A stretch of DNA of 37,639 nucleotides from Erythrobacter sp. CCH5-A1 (GTDB taxonomy: Bacteria > Pseudomonadota > Alphaproteobacteria > Sphingomonadales > Sphingomonadaceae). A program made the translations under genes and the position numbers. Shown one piece after another: positions 30,263 to 37,639 of this stretch (its first letter is position 1; every line of letters starts with the position of its first letter). Location of the stretch: contig NZ_LSKQ01000199.1 in the NCBI RefSeq assembly GCF_001557115.1, positions 1 through 37,639 on the forward strand. Direction: 5' to 3'. The notes beneath the pieces were generated by a model. That model did no database searches, was not told the origin of the DNA, and worked only from the letters and a program-made list of their open reading frames with translations.

Positions 30263-33200
30263 CTAGCTCCGGCGTTTCGCAACATGGAGGTGATCCCGTG
30301 CGGGATCATCAGGGAACCGCTCGAAGTCGACAGCATAGGCGCTTCCCAAACGACTTTTGACCTTTTCCGCCCACTGCTCGCCCTGCTCGTTCGAGATGTT
30401 GTTGCCGCGAAAATCGAGCGCGCGATCGTCGTAATGGGCCGACCCGGCCTTGTGCTGGGCGCTGTCGTTGCCCGACGTCACTACCGGAGTGGGCAGGCCA
30501 AGCGCGCGTGCTTCCTCGGCGACAACGCCCATCGCCGGAACCAGCGCGCCATCCATATGGCCGAGGCGCGCGCCGGGCTTGACCTTCATACCAAGATCCT
30601 TGGCGAGGGCTGCCCCATCGACCGGTCCATCGGGGACAGCCATGAGCGTGCCACCTTCGAGCAGCGAGGGCACAAGCGCCGGGGCAACCGTCCCCGACGG
30701 CAGGCGCGGCGGCCCCGGCATGCCGAGATCCCCGTTCGAGCCAAGCGCCCCTGACCCCGCAATTCCCGCGATGTCGCTGAATTCGTTGATGCGATGAGCG
30801 CGCAGATCGCCCATCAGATCGTCCATGATAAAGGCAATAGCCTGATCGCGGCGAGAGACGTCGCGGTAGTCGAGCCGCGGGTTGGACAGGTCTGGCAGGT
30901 GCCATTCGGGGTGCTCACGCTGGAGCGTCTCGTAACGGTCCTGGATGAGGTTCGACATGTCGCTCGAAATCTGGAAGCCATGGCTCTCCGCGTAGCTGGC
31001 CTCGGACATCATCCGGCTGCCGATCTCGCGGTAGCGCGCGGCAGCAGCCCGCCGCTCCTCAGCTTCCGAGGTGCGCCAGTCGGTTCCATCGGTGCTGGTC
31101 CGTGAGCGTGAATGATCGGTGTAATCGGAGTTCTGGTTGTAAGTGCCTGACGACTCGATGTCGCCGCTCGAGCCGCTGACAACCACGCGGTTGCTAGTCT
31201 CGTCCGATTTGTCGGTCCCCCGGGTGGTCTGGTTCGTTGCCGATCGCTCGGTTCCGGCGTTTGCACCGTCGCCGCTTTCTCGACGACCTGAGAAGCCTCC
31301 TGACAGAGACGCCGAGACTCCGCTGCCCGCTTCGGACTCGAGTGGCGTTCCTACCGTTCCGCTGCCGGTAAGCGAAAGGCTTGTGCCGAACGTGCGCCGA
31401 TCGAAGTTGTTCGACGAGCGATTATTCCCCTCCCGCAAGATCAGGTCGTTGTTGGTAACCTCGCGGGTCGAACTGCCCGAGGCGCCTTCGACAACCACGT
31501 TGCCGCCGACATTGTGGGTGTCCGAGGCCCGCGAGCCGTTCTCGCGGCGCGAGCCCGATACGTCGCTGGTCGCGGTGACCGCGCTGCCGAACCGGCCCTT
31601 CGAACTGGTCCAGCTGGTCGAGGTGCCGTTTTCGATCTTGTCGGCCTCGTTCATATACCACTGTCCCTGCGAGCGCAGGTCCGAGGCGTAGCCTCGCGTC
31701 ATGGTCGGCTTGAACGGCAACTGCGAGATCGCGGCATTGGTGTCGATCACCGTATGGCCCGAGCCATATTCGTTGAACATGCGGCCATCGGCTTCGCGGA
31801 AGCCCGAGTGCGCGCTGCCCGCGAGCAGGTTCGGCGCCGTGTTCCACTGCGACATCTGCCGGTTGTCGGCATTGAGATTGCCGTAGCTGACGTCGCCATA
31901 AGCATAGTTTCCGGTGGTGCGCTCGAGCGCGGCCGCATCCGAACCCGCCTGGACTGGCGCCAGCATCGAGCCAAGGTTGTTTGCGACCGACATGGTGCCG
32001 CGCATCACCATCAGGGCAAGCACCGGCACCGACATCATCAGGAACCCCGCCATGGTGGCGACGTCCTGGTTGACCGCATCGATCCCTGCCCAGTTGGCGA
32101 GGTTCACGCTCCCGGCGGCGAGCGCATTGGTCTGGCTTGCAAGCCGGTCCATGATGAACGAGTGGATGAGGACGTAGATCGGTCCCCAGGCTGACAGATA
32201 GAAGAAGCCCGAGAAGTAGCCCTTGAGCGTCGCGATCCCGGTGCGCGGGAAGAGCAGCAGCGGAAAGACGATCGGGAACAGCGCGTAGAACACCACGGTC
32301 AGCACGACGCCGAGCACCGGAATCCAGATCAGCCCCTGCTCAGCCGCGGTCGTCATCGCGTTGCGGGTCTGGGTGTCCGCGCGCTGCAGCGCGAAGGAAT
32401 CCGCGTCCGCGTTTCCAAAATCGAGCTGCGCAGCCTCGAAGGCATCGACCATGCTCTTCTGCTTGAAGAACTGGTTCCGGGTCATCGCCGTGCCGGTCAG
32501 GAGTTGCGAGACCACCGGCACGTCGGCGGCGAGCTTGGCTCCGGCGGCGGCCTGGGTGAGCTTGGGATACATGGTGTGGGCAAAGGGCAATGCGTAGGCA
32601 TTGATTTGCGCATCCCACTGGTTGTTGATCAGCGCCCAGGCCTCAGCGCAGGTCTTGCCCTCGATATCGACGGTGCCCGCGCCGGTGTCGGTCAGGTACT
32701 TCATCCCCCGGTTGGTCGCGGCATTGACCCCGAGCTCGGCCCAGAGATCGGGCGCTTCGCTTAACAGCTTGAGGCTCTTCGTGCCGAGCAGGATATCGTA
32801 ATAGGCGCATTGCTTGAGGTAGCCGTCGACGTTCGCCTTGAAGACCGGATCGCGGATCTCGAAGCCGCGGACCTTGTCCCACATCCGCGCGCCGTAGACG
32901 AAGCCGCCGGTCGAGTAATTGAGCGCCGCGGGCATGACAAAGACCGTCTCGGCGGTGCGGGTCAGGTAGTCACTGACCTGGCTGGTGAACGAGGCCATTG
33001 CGGCAAGGCCGATCGGCACGTTGTCGACCGTCGCGGGGGCCAGCCCCGGGTTGACGCGGTCGGTAACCTTCACGGTCACGGTCGGGACCATCAGCACGAG
33101 ATAGATGAGCGTCGACTGGATGAACCAGCGAAACCAGGCCCGCCAGTCGAGATCCATGGCGGTGACGAGCAGCGCGTAGATCAACCCCATTACCATGCAG

Positions 33201-33304
33201 ACGCGGATCAGCGCCTTGAACCCGCCCGAGCCGGTCCAGGCGGCGATCGCGTTGAAGGTGTTGACGAGGTAGTCGCCGCCCCCGACCGTGAAGACCTCGA
33301 GCAT
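30263..33304 (-). CDS. traG: Conjugal transfer protein TraG (F-type) with M15-like C-terminus
   Basis: TraG is an inner-membrane component of F-type conjugation systems needed for pilus assembly and mating-pair stabilisation. The 1013-residue protein has a TraG_N-type N-terminal half with several membrane segments (about 30-80, 340-440), then a long Ser/Thr/Gly-rich region (about 560-780) and a helical stretch. The last ~80 residues resemble a zinc peptidase of the M15 type, with candidate ligands His957 (SAHYDDRALDF), Asp964 and His1007 (RDHLHVA). It lies 25 bp after the remaining part of traH, in the traH-traG order of F-like systems. The C-terminal fold is inferred from motif only. Confidence 0.85.
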   Translation of the reverse strand: MLEVFTVGGGDYLVNTFNAIAAWTGSGGFKALIRVCMVMGLIYALLVTAMDLDWRAWFRWFIQSTLIYLVLMVPTVTVKVTDRVNPGLAPATVDNVPIGLAAMASFTSQVSDYLTRTAETVFVMPAALNYSTGGFVYGARMWDKVRGFEIRDPVFKANVDGYLKQCAYYDILLGTKSLKLLSEAPDLWAELGVNAATNRGMKYLTDTGAGTVDIEGKTCAEAWALINNQWDAQINAYALPFAHTMYPKLTQAAAGAKLAADVPVVSQLLTGTAMTRNQFFKQKSMVDAFEAAQLDFGNADADSFALQRADTQTRNAMTTAAEQGLIWIPVLGVVLTVVFYALFPIVFPLLLFPRTGIATLKGYFSGFFYLSAWGPIYVLIHSFIMDRLASQTNALAAGSVNLANWAGIDAVNQDVATMAGFLMMSVPVLALMVMRGTMSVANNLGSMLAPVQAGSDAAALERTTGNYAYGDVSYGNLNADNRQMSQWNTAPNLLAGSAHSGFREADGRMFNEYGSGHTVIDTNAAISQLPFKPTMTRGYASDLRSQGQWYMNEADKIENGTSTSWTSSKGRFGSAVTATSDVSGSRRENGSRASDTHNVGGNVVVEGASGSSTREVTNNDLILREGNNRSSNNFDRRTFGTSLSLTGSGTVGTPLESEAGSGVSASLSGGFSGRRESGDGANAGTERSATNQTTRGTDKSDETSNRVVVSGSSGDIESSGTYNQNSDYTDHSRSRTSTDGTDWRTSEAEERRAAAARYREIGSRMMSEASYAESHGFQISSDMSNLIQDRYETLQREHPEWHLPDLSNPRLDYRDVSRRDQAIAFIMDDLMGDLRAHRINEFSDIAGIAGSGALGSNGDLGMPGPPRLPSGTVAPALVPSLLEGGTLMAVPDGPVDGAALAKDLGMKVKPGARLGHMDGALVPAMGVVAEEARALGLPTPVVTSGNDSAQHKAGSAHYDDRALDFRGNNISNEQGEQWAEKVKSRLGSAYAVDFERFPDDPARDHLHVAKRRS

Positions 33305-33329
33305 GAGGGGTGCCTTCCTTCGTCGCGGT

Positions 33330-33554
33330 CTACTGGACCTGCTGGTTGAGGGTGCGCGAGAAGCGCAATGCTGCCGACATCTGCGGGGAGAGCTGCGTGC
33401 GCAGGGTCTTCTCCAGCATCTGCGTGCGCTGGATCAGCGCGAAGGTCTGGTCGAAGCGCTGCGAGGTGCGCGCTGCGATCCCGAGGAAGTTGCGCCGGGT
33501 TTCGTAAAGCCCCTCGCGCCACTCGCGTAAGCTATCCGCGTCCGCCCCGTTGAA
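33330..33554 (-). pseudogene. traH: traH 3' fragment, cut by Tn3-family insertion
   Basis: The frame from 33554 to the TAG at 33330-33332 encodes 74 residues that match the end of TraH-type conjugation proteins (REWREGLYETRRNFLGIAAR and later RTLNQQVQ). It has no start; the frame is broken exactly where the Tn3 left end GGGG begins at 33555. TraH is an outer-membrane/periplasmic assembly factor for F-type pili. Its position directly before traG agrees with F-like gene order. The rest of the gene should lie to the right of the transposon, beyond the window. Confidence 0.75.
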
Positions 33555-33592
33555 GGGGTGACTACACGAAAGTGACGTATCTGCACGGAAAG
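33555..33592 (+). repeat. Left terminal inverted repeat of the Tn3-family element
   Basis: It starts with GGGG, as Tn3-family ends do, and the 38-bp length is assumed from the family. It cannot be verified against the right end, which is outside the window. Confidence 0.6.
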
Positions 33593-33637
33593 GGCGAACG
33601 GATAGGGGTCAGTTCTGGCTGAGGGCGGAATGACACC

Positions 33638-36535
33638 CTAAGCGGCGGAGTCCTTGGGCCAAAGGTACTCACCAGTGAGAAGGATGTGGGCCCACCCGAG
33701 CGGCGAGATATGGGCGAGAAGATGGTCGGGGGTATCGAGCCCTTCGCGGCGGCGAGCTTCGACGGCATGGCCGAGATGCAGGGTGTTCCAGTAGACGATG
33801 ATGGCGGTCAGTAGGTTGAGGCCAGCGATCCGGTAATGCTGACCCTCCGTCGTGCGGTCGCGGATTTCGCCCTGACGGCCAATGCGCAGGGCATTTTTCA
33901 ACGCATGATGTGCCTCACCTTTGTTGAGGCCCACCTGTGCACGGCGCTGCATACCGGCGTCGAGAATCCATTCGACGATGAATAGCGTCCGCTCGATCCG
34001 GCCCACCTCGCGCAGCGCGGCTGCAAGATCGTTCTGGCGCGGATAGGCGGCGAGCTTGCGCAAGATGCTGCTCGGCGCGACCTGCCCCGCGCTCATGGTG
34101 GCGGCGCAGCGGAACAGGTCGGGCCAGTTGGAAACGATCAGCGCCTCACGAACCTTGCCGCCCACCAGCGGGCGCAGCTCGCTCGGCGTGGTGGCAGGGT
34201 CGAATACGTACAGTCGTTTGGATGGGAGGTCGCGGATGCGCAGCACAAGGCGGTAGCCGAGCATGGCGCTGATCCCGAACAGATGATCGGTGAACCCGCC
34301 AGTGTCGGCGTATTGCTCTTCGATCCGTCGCCCTGCCTCATTCATCGTCAGCCCGTCGAGCAGGTAAGGTGCTTCGCTGACTGTGGCTGGAATAGTCCGC
34401 GATGCAAACGGCGCGAAGCGGTCGTTGACGTGAGTATAGGCCTTGATTCCGGGATCGTTGCCGTAGCGGGCGTTGATCGTGTTCATCGCCTCGCCCTGCC
34501 GTGCTGCGGGGAAGAACTGGCCATCGGCCGATGCGGCTCTACCCATACCCCACACCTGGGCCATCGGCAGCGCCCCTTGCGCCGCGACCACGTTGGCCAG
34601 CGCCTGGTCGATCGCCTCGCTTTCGACGTGCCAGCGCGCGAGACGGGAGAGTTGCCAATAGTCGTGGGTGTTGGAAGCCTCTGCCATCTTACGCAGGCCC
34701 AAATTCAGGCCCTCGGCGAGCAGGACGTTGAGCAGACCAATTCGGTCGCCGCACGGCACGCCGGTGCGCAGATGCGTGAAGGCATCGGTGAAACCCAGCG
34801 CGGTATCGACTTCGAGCAGCAGATCGGTGATGCGGACGGGCGGCAGGCGGCGATACAGATCGAGCATCAGATCCTCGATCCCATCCGGCGCGTCGGCGGT
34901 GAGGCGATCAATGCGCAGCGTGCCGTCTTCGATGCTGCCTTTCGGAATTGTACCGCTGCGCGCGGCGCGACCGAGCCGGGCAAGGCCATCGGCGAGACGC
35001 ACCTTGCGGTCAGCCAGCCAGACATGCGGGTCGGACGGGACCGCTAGCTTCGCGGCATGCGCGACCGCCATCGGCACGAGGACGTGGCGCAGGTCACCAT
35101 ACCGATGCGAGCGGTCGAACCAGATGTCGCCCGAGCGCAGCGCGTCGCGCAGGTGGAACATGACCGCGACTTCCCGGAGGCGGGCATCATCATCGCCCTT
35201 CGCCCGCAACTGTCGCCGCCATTTGGAATGCGGGCGCAAGAAATCGTCGGCCGCCGGAACTGCGCCCCTGGTAGCGATGGCGGTAGCCGCGTCCAGCAAA
35301 GGCCGTGCAACCGCCGCAGCTTTGAGGTCGAGGCATCGCAGCATGCGCGGGGCATACCGACGGAAGCGGTGATACCCCTGATCAACATAGGCCAGCGGAT
35401 CGTCGCCCAAGGTGTCCGTCAACGTCTTGGCCGTAGCGACGAGACTGGTGAGCCGTTCCCATCCCGCCCCGCGCGCGACCGCATCTTCCAGCGACGCGCC
35501 GTCGCCATGCGCTTCGAGCAATGATTGACCGAGTGCAGTGAAGCCGTTCAAAGTCGCAGTGGTAGCGCCTCTGGTTTCTACGACCCGCGCGTCATGCAGT
35601 TGCTTCGCGTCGCGCCAGGTGCGGCCAACGATCCGGTCATGTGTTTCGATCACCGCATCCGCCGTCGCAGTGGCCCATTCAATGACGCAAACCGCCATGA
35701 TAGCGCGGCGCCGATCGGCGCCGAGATCGCGCAGGCCATCGGCGAAGTAGCGCTCGCCCTGCCGGCGTAGCCGGGCGACGCGATGCGGTGGAACACCGGC
35801 AAGTAAACCATCATTGAGGTTCATCGCGCGCAGGAACTCGAGCCGGTCGAGCAGCCGGTTCGCCGCGGCGGAGTTGTTGCCCGGCTCAATCCGGCGCAGC
35901 CAGATGAAGCGGCTGATCGCCCCCGGCAGCATCTCGGTAGTCAGTCGGTCGAGCCCATCACAGGCGACGGGATCGAGACGGGCTGCGATCCGCTTCTCGA
36001 TCTGGCGTTCGGCGGCGACGAGCGCGTCCGCGCACAACCGCTCGATTGTCGTGATCGCTGGCAGGATGGTCATGGTTTCACGGCAGCGGGCAATGAAGCG
36101 CCGGGCAAGGTCGTCGTTTGAGCGTGCCTGCTCGGCTTCGGCGAGAAGCCAATCCCGGAACGCCCTGGCATGCGGTCCCTGTCCGGGGAACATCCTGTAT
36201 CCGTAGATGCGGCGCAGCGCCTCCATGTGCTGGTGCCGGGTTTGGCGTCGAACGGCATAGGACGCGAGCGTGTCGCCAGCGATGCCAAGCTGGGCACCTA
36301 GAAAGGCGGACACGGCGTGGGGGATCAGTTCGCCGGGAGCAAGCGTCCGACCTGGATATCGCAGCGCACACAACTGCAGGGCGAACCCGATGCGGTTCTC
36401 CGGTCGGCGCCGCCGGTCGATATGGATCAGGTCATCGGCTGCCAGAATATAATGCCGCAGCAGCGCCGCTTCGTCAGTCGGCAGGTCGAGTAGGGCCGAA
36501 CGCTGTCGGGCGCTGAGGATATGGCGTCTCGGCAT
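33638..36535 (-). CDS. tnpA: Tn3 family transposase TnpA
   Basis: TnpA carries out replicative transposition by binding the terminal repeats. The 965-residue protein is of normal length. It begins with the DUF4158-type N-terminal domain (LSARQRSALLDLPTDEAAL), and the C-terminal DDE domain holds Asp in ASADGQFFPAAR, Asp in YADTGGFTDHLFG and Glu in LNKGEAHHALKNALR. The end reads NTLHLGHAV and LAHISPLGWAHILLTGEYLW, characteristic of the family. It is divergent from tnpR across a ~95-bp res region. It is complete and probably functional. Confidence 0.96.
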   Translation of the reverse strand: MPRRHILSARQRSALLDLPTDEAALLRHYILAADDLIHIDRRRRPENRIGFALQLCALRYPGRTLAPGELIPHAVSAFLGAQLGIAGDTLASYAVRRQTRHQHMEALRRIYGYRMFPGQGPHARAFRDWLLAEAEQARSNDDLARRFIARCRETMTILPAITTIERLCADALVAAERQIEKRIAARLDPVACDGLDRLTTEMLPGAISRFIWLRRIEPGNNSAAANRLLDRLEFLRAMNLNDGLLAGVPPHRVARLRRQGERYFADGLRDLGADRRRAIMAVCVIEWATATADAVIETHDRIVGRTWRDAKQLHDARVVETRGATTATLNGFTALGQSLLEAHGDGASLEDAVARGAGWERLTSLVATAKTLTDTLGDDPLAYVDQGYHRFRRYAPRMLRCLDLKAAAVARPLLDAATAIATRGAVPAADDFLRPHSKWRRQLRAKGDDDARLREVAVMFHLRDALRSGDIWFDRSHRYGDLRHVLVPMAVAHAAKLAVPSDPHVWLADRKVRLADGLARLGRAARSGTIPKGSIEDGTLRIDRLTADAPDGIEDLMLDLYRRLPPVRITDLLLEVDTALGFTDAFTHLRTGVPCGDRIGLLNVLLAEGLNLGLRKMAEASNTHDYWQLSRLARWHVESEAIDQALANVVAAQGALPMAQVWGMGRAASADGQFFPAARQGEAMNTINARYGNDPGIKAYTHVNDRFAPFASRTIPATVSEAPYLLDGLTMNEAGRRIEEQYADTGGFTDHLFGISAMLGYRLVLRIRDLPSKRLYVFDPATTPSELRPLVGGKVREALIVSNWPDLFRCAATMSAGQVAPSSILRKLAAYPRQNDLAAALREVGRIERTLFIVEWILDAGMQRRAQVGLNKGEAHHALKNALRIGRQGEIRDRTTEGQHYRIAGLNLLTAIIVYWNTLHLGHAVEARRREGLDTPDHLLAHISPLGWAHILLTGEYLWPKDSAA

Positions 36536-36542
36536 GCACGGC

Positions 36543-36576
36543 TTGTCCCTATTGAACAGAAGTCTGTTTTGGACAA
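36543..36576. promoter_or_regulatory. Candidate res subsite between tnpA and tnpR
   Basis: A nested dyad lies between the divergent genes: outer TTGTCC (36543-36548) and GGACAA (36571-36576), inner AACAGA (36555-36560) and TCTGTT (36563-36568) around AG. This fits a resolvase crossover or binding subsite that also overlaps the divergent promoters. Remaining subsites would lie in 36577-36630. Confidence 0.65.
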
Positions 36577-36630
36577 CACTGACCCCACGCAGATCAAGGC
36601 TTTTCGAGGCCTAATTCCAGAAGGGTTCAA

Positions 36631-37260
36631 TTGGGACAGCGCGCCGCCATCTACGCCAGGGTCTCGACAGCCGACCAGTCGTGCGAGCGGCAGCTTCGCG
36701 ACCTCGCCGGTTTTGCCGAGCGTGGCGGCTATGAGGTGGTCGAGGTCTTTCGAGAAACCGCCTCGGGGATGAAGGCCAACCGATCGGCACGTGCCGAAGT
36801 GATGAAGCTGGCCCAGGCGCGCCACATTGATGCGATCCTTGTCACCGAACTCAGTCGTTGGGGGCGCTCGACGCAGGACCTGCTCGATACGCTCAACCGG
36901 CTGTCGGGCTGGCGCGTGTCGGTGGTCGCGATGAGCGGCATGACCTTCGAGGTCGATACGCCGCACGGTCGTATGATGGCGACGATGCTCGCAGGCATTG
37001 CGCAGTTCGAGCGCGACATGCTCAGCGAGCGGGTTCGCTCCGGCCTCGCCGCGGCACGGGCGCGGGGTCGGAAACTCGGGCGGCAGACCGGCGTCCGCCC
37101 GAAGTCGGATCGGCTTGCCCCCAAGGTGCTAGCCCTTGTTGCCGAGGGGCGCAGCTATCGCTGGATAGCCCGGGACCTCGGCCTCAGCAAGAATACTGTC
37201 GCCGCAATCGTCGGACGCTCCAGGGCGGACATGGATCACAAGGTCGAGGTGGCGGCATGA
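36631..37260 (+). CDS. tnpR: Serine recombinase (Tn3 resolvase TnpR)
   Basis: TnpR resolves the cointegrate formed by TnpA at the res site. The 209-residue protein has the catalytic Ser in YARVSTADQS at residue 12, the Arg-rich LSRWGRSTQDLL loop, the E-helix region MLAGIAQFERDMLSERV, and a C-terminal helix-turn-helix (SYRWIARDLGLSKNTVAAIV). The start is TTG at 36631, with AAGGG 5 bases upstream, directly before GQRAAIYARVS. The following gene overlaps its stop (ATGA). Confidence 0.95.
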   Translation: MGQRAAIYARVSTADQSCERQLRDLAGFAERGGYEVVEVFRETASGMKANRSARAEVMKLAQARHIDAILVTELSRWGRSTQDLLDTLNRLSGWRVSVVAMSGMTFEVDTPHGRMMATMLAGIAQFERDMLSERVRSGLAAARARGRKLGRQTGVRPKSDRLAPKVLALVAEGRSYRWIARDLGLSKNTVAAIVGRSRADMDHKVEVAA

Positions 37261-37595
37261 GCGTCGCGCCGGATGTCGGACGAAAGCACAGGATGAAGAC
37301 CGCCGCGCTTGGATGCATTACGTACCTGGCGATTGCAGGCTTCGTCTTCGGTAGCTTGCTGAAGCCAGTATTCCTCGCGACGATCTGGTCAGATAGACTG
37401 GGCGCGCCTCACTGGCTCTGGATCGTATCCGCTTGCTTCGCGGTCGGAGCGACCAGCTTTTTGATACCGGCTCGGTTTTCGATCGTTCGAGGCCCCATTT
37501 TTGTAGCGGTGGCGCTGGCGGGCTCTCTACTCTCAGTCGGAGCTTATGCGGATAATCTGAGATTGAAGGCGTTGAACGAGTTCGGGGGACTGTAA
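37257..37595 (+). CDS. Small membrane protein, transposon passenger
   Basis: The 112-residue product has three predicted membrane segments (ALGCITYLAIAGFVFGSLL, HWLWIVSACFAVGATSFLI, GPIFVAVALAGSLLSVGAYA). No family recognised. The ATG at 37257 overlaps the tnpR stop (ATGA), so it is co-translated with the resolvase and is the first passenger gene of the transposon. Base composition in its second half is lower in GC than tnpR. Confidence 0.6.
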   Translation: MSVAPDVGRKHRMKTAALGCITYLAIAGFVFGSLLKPVFLATIWSDRLGAPHWLWIVSACFAVGATSFLIPARFSIVRGPIFVAVALAGSLLSVGAYADNLRLKALNEFGGL

Positions 37596-37607
37596 GGAAT
37601 TTTGTGC

Positions 37608-37630
37608 TTGGCCGTTATTTGTTAGGCCAA
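37608..37630. repeat. Short inverted repeat after the passenger gene
   Basis: TTGGCC (37608-37613) and GGCCAA (37625-37630) form a 6-bp stem with an 11-base AT-rich loop, 13 bp after the stop at 37595. It may be a weak terminator; no T-run follows within the window. Confidence 0.3.
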
Positions 37631-37639
37631 TGGGAAGCG

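Larger units (their letters stand above)
33555..37639. mobile_element. Tn3-family transposon, left part (right end outside window)
   Basis: The element begins with GGGGTGACTACACGAAAGTG at 33555 and contains tnpA, a res-like dyad, a divergent tnpR and a small membrane protein gene. The inverted copy of the left end is not found before 37639, so the transposon continues to the right. Tn3 elements duplicate 5 bp of target; the left copy would be TTGAA at 33550-33554. It interrupts traH. Confidence 0.85.

Noticed and set aside
33208..33522. 104-codon minus-strand frame overlapping the traG start
   Set aside because: It is out of frame with both traG and the traH fragment; the traH frame in 33330-33554 gives the family match.

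Overview
The window looks like accessory DNA, plausibly a plasmid or integrated conjugative element, from an alphaproteobacterium, most likely of the order Sphingomonadales. This is inferred from high GC, a BioR-controlled biotin operon, a NasT/NasS nitrate cluster, an F-type TraG, and a dispersed intergenic repeat of the kind I associate with sphingomonads. No rRNA, tRNA or CRISPR array was seen.

Layout. 1-3115: two copies of a degenerate ~110-bp repeat (49-160 and 2971-3088) bracket a multi-membrane-segment protein gene and an intact IS1182-like element (1440-2970, 5-bp target duplication CACCC). 3116-17632, all minus strand: a complete nitrate assimilation cluster, in transcription order nasT, nasS, nrtA, nrtB, a tandem double-ATPase nrt gene, a porin, nirB, nirD, nasA, cobA, mobA. 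It covers sensing, ABC uptake, outer-membrane entry, both reduction steps, siroheme synthesis (CobA) and molybdenum cofactor maturation (MobA). Two intergenic stretches, before nrtA and before the porin, each carry a pair of hexaloop hairpins with A at loop position 1 and G at position 4, the signature bound by ANTAR proteins such as NasT. In the nrtA leader the second hairpin overlaps an intrinsic terminator, the expected antitermination switch.

17989-23459: a small acidic protein gene divergent from a single-chain restriction-modification enzyme (PD-(D/E)xK nuclease plus adenine methylase, no helicase), then small hypothetical genes and a fragment resembling sigma-70 region 4.2. 23466-25760: three GntR/FCD-type regulators. 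The third is BioR, with two TTATCGATAA operators between it and the bioB-bioF-bioD-bioA operon (25867-29892).

30062-37639: conjugation and transposition DNA. traG has an M15-peptidase-like C-terminus. The 3' end of traH is cut off by the left end of a Tn3-family transposon (tnpA, res site, tnpR, a small membrane protein) that runs past the right edge of the window.
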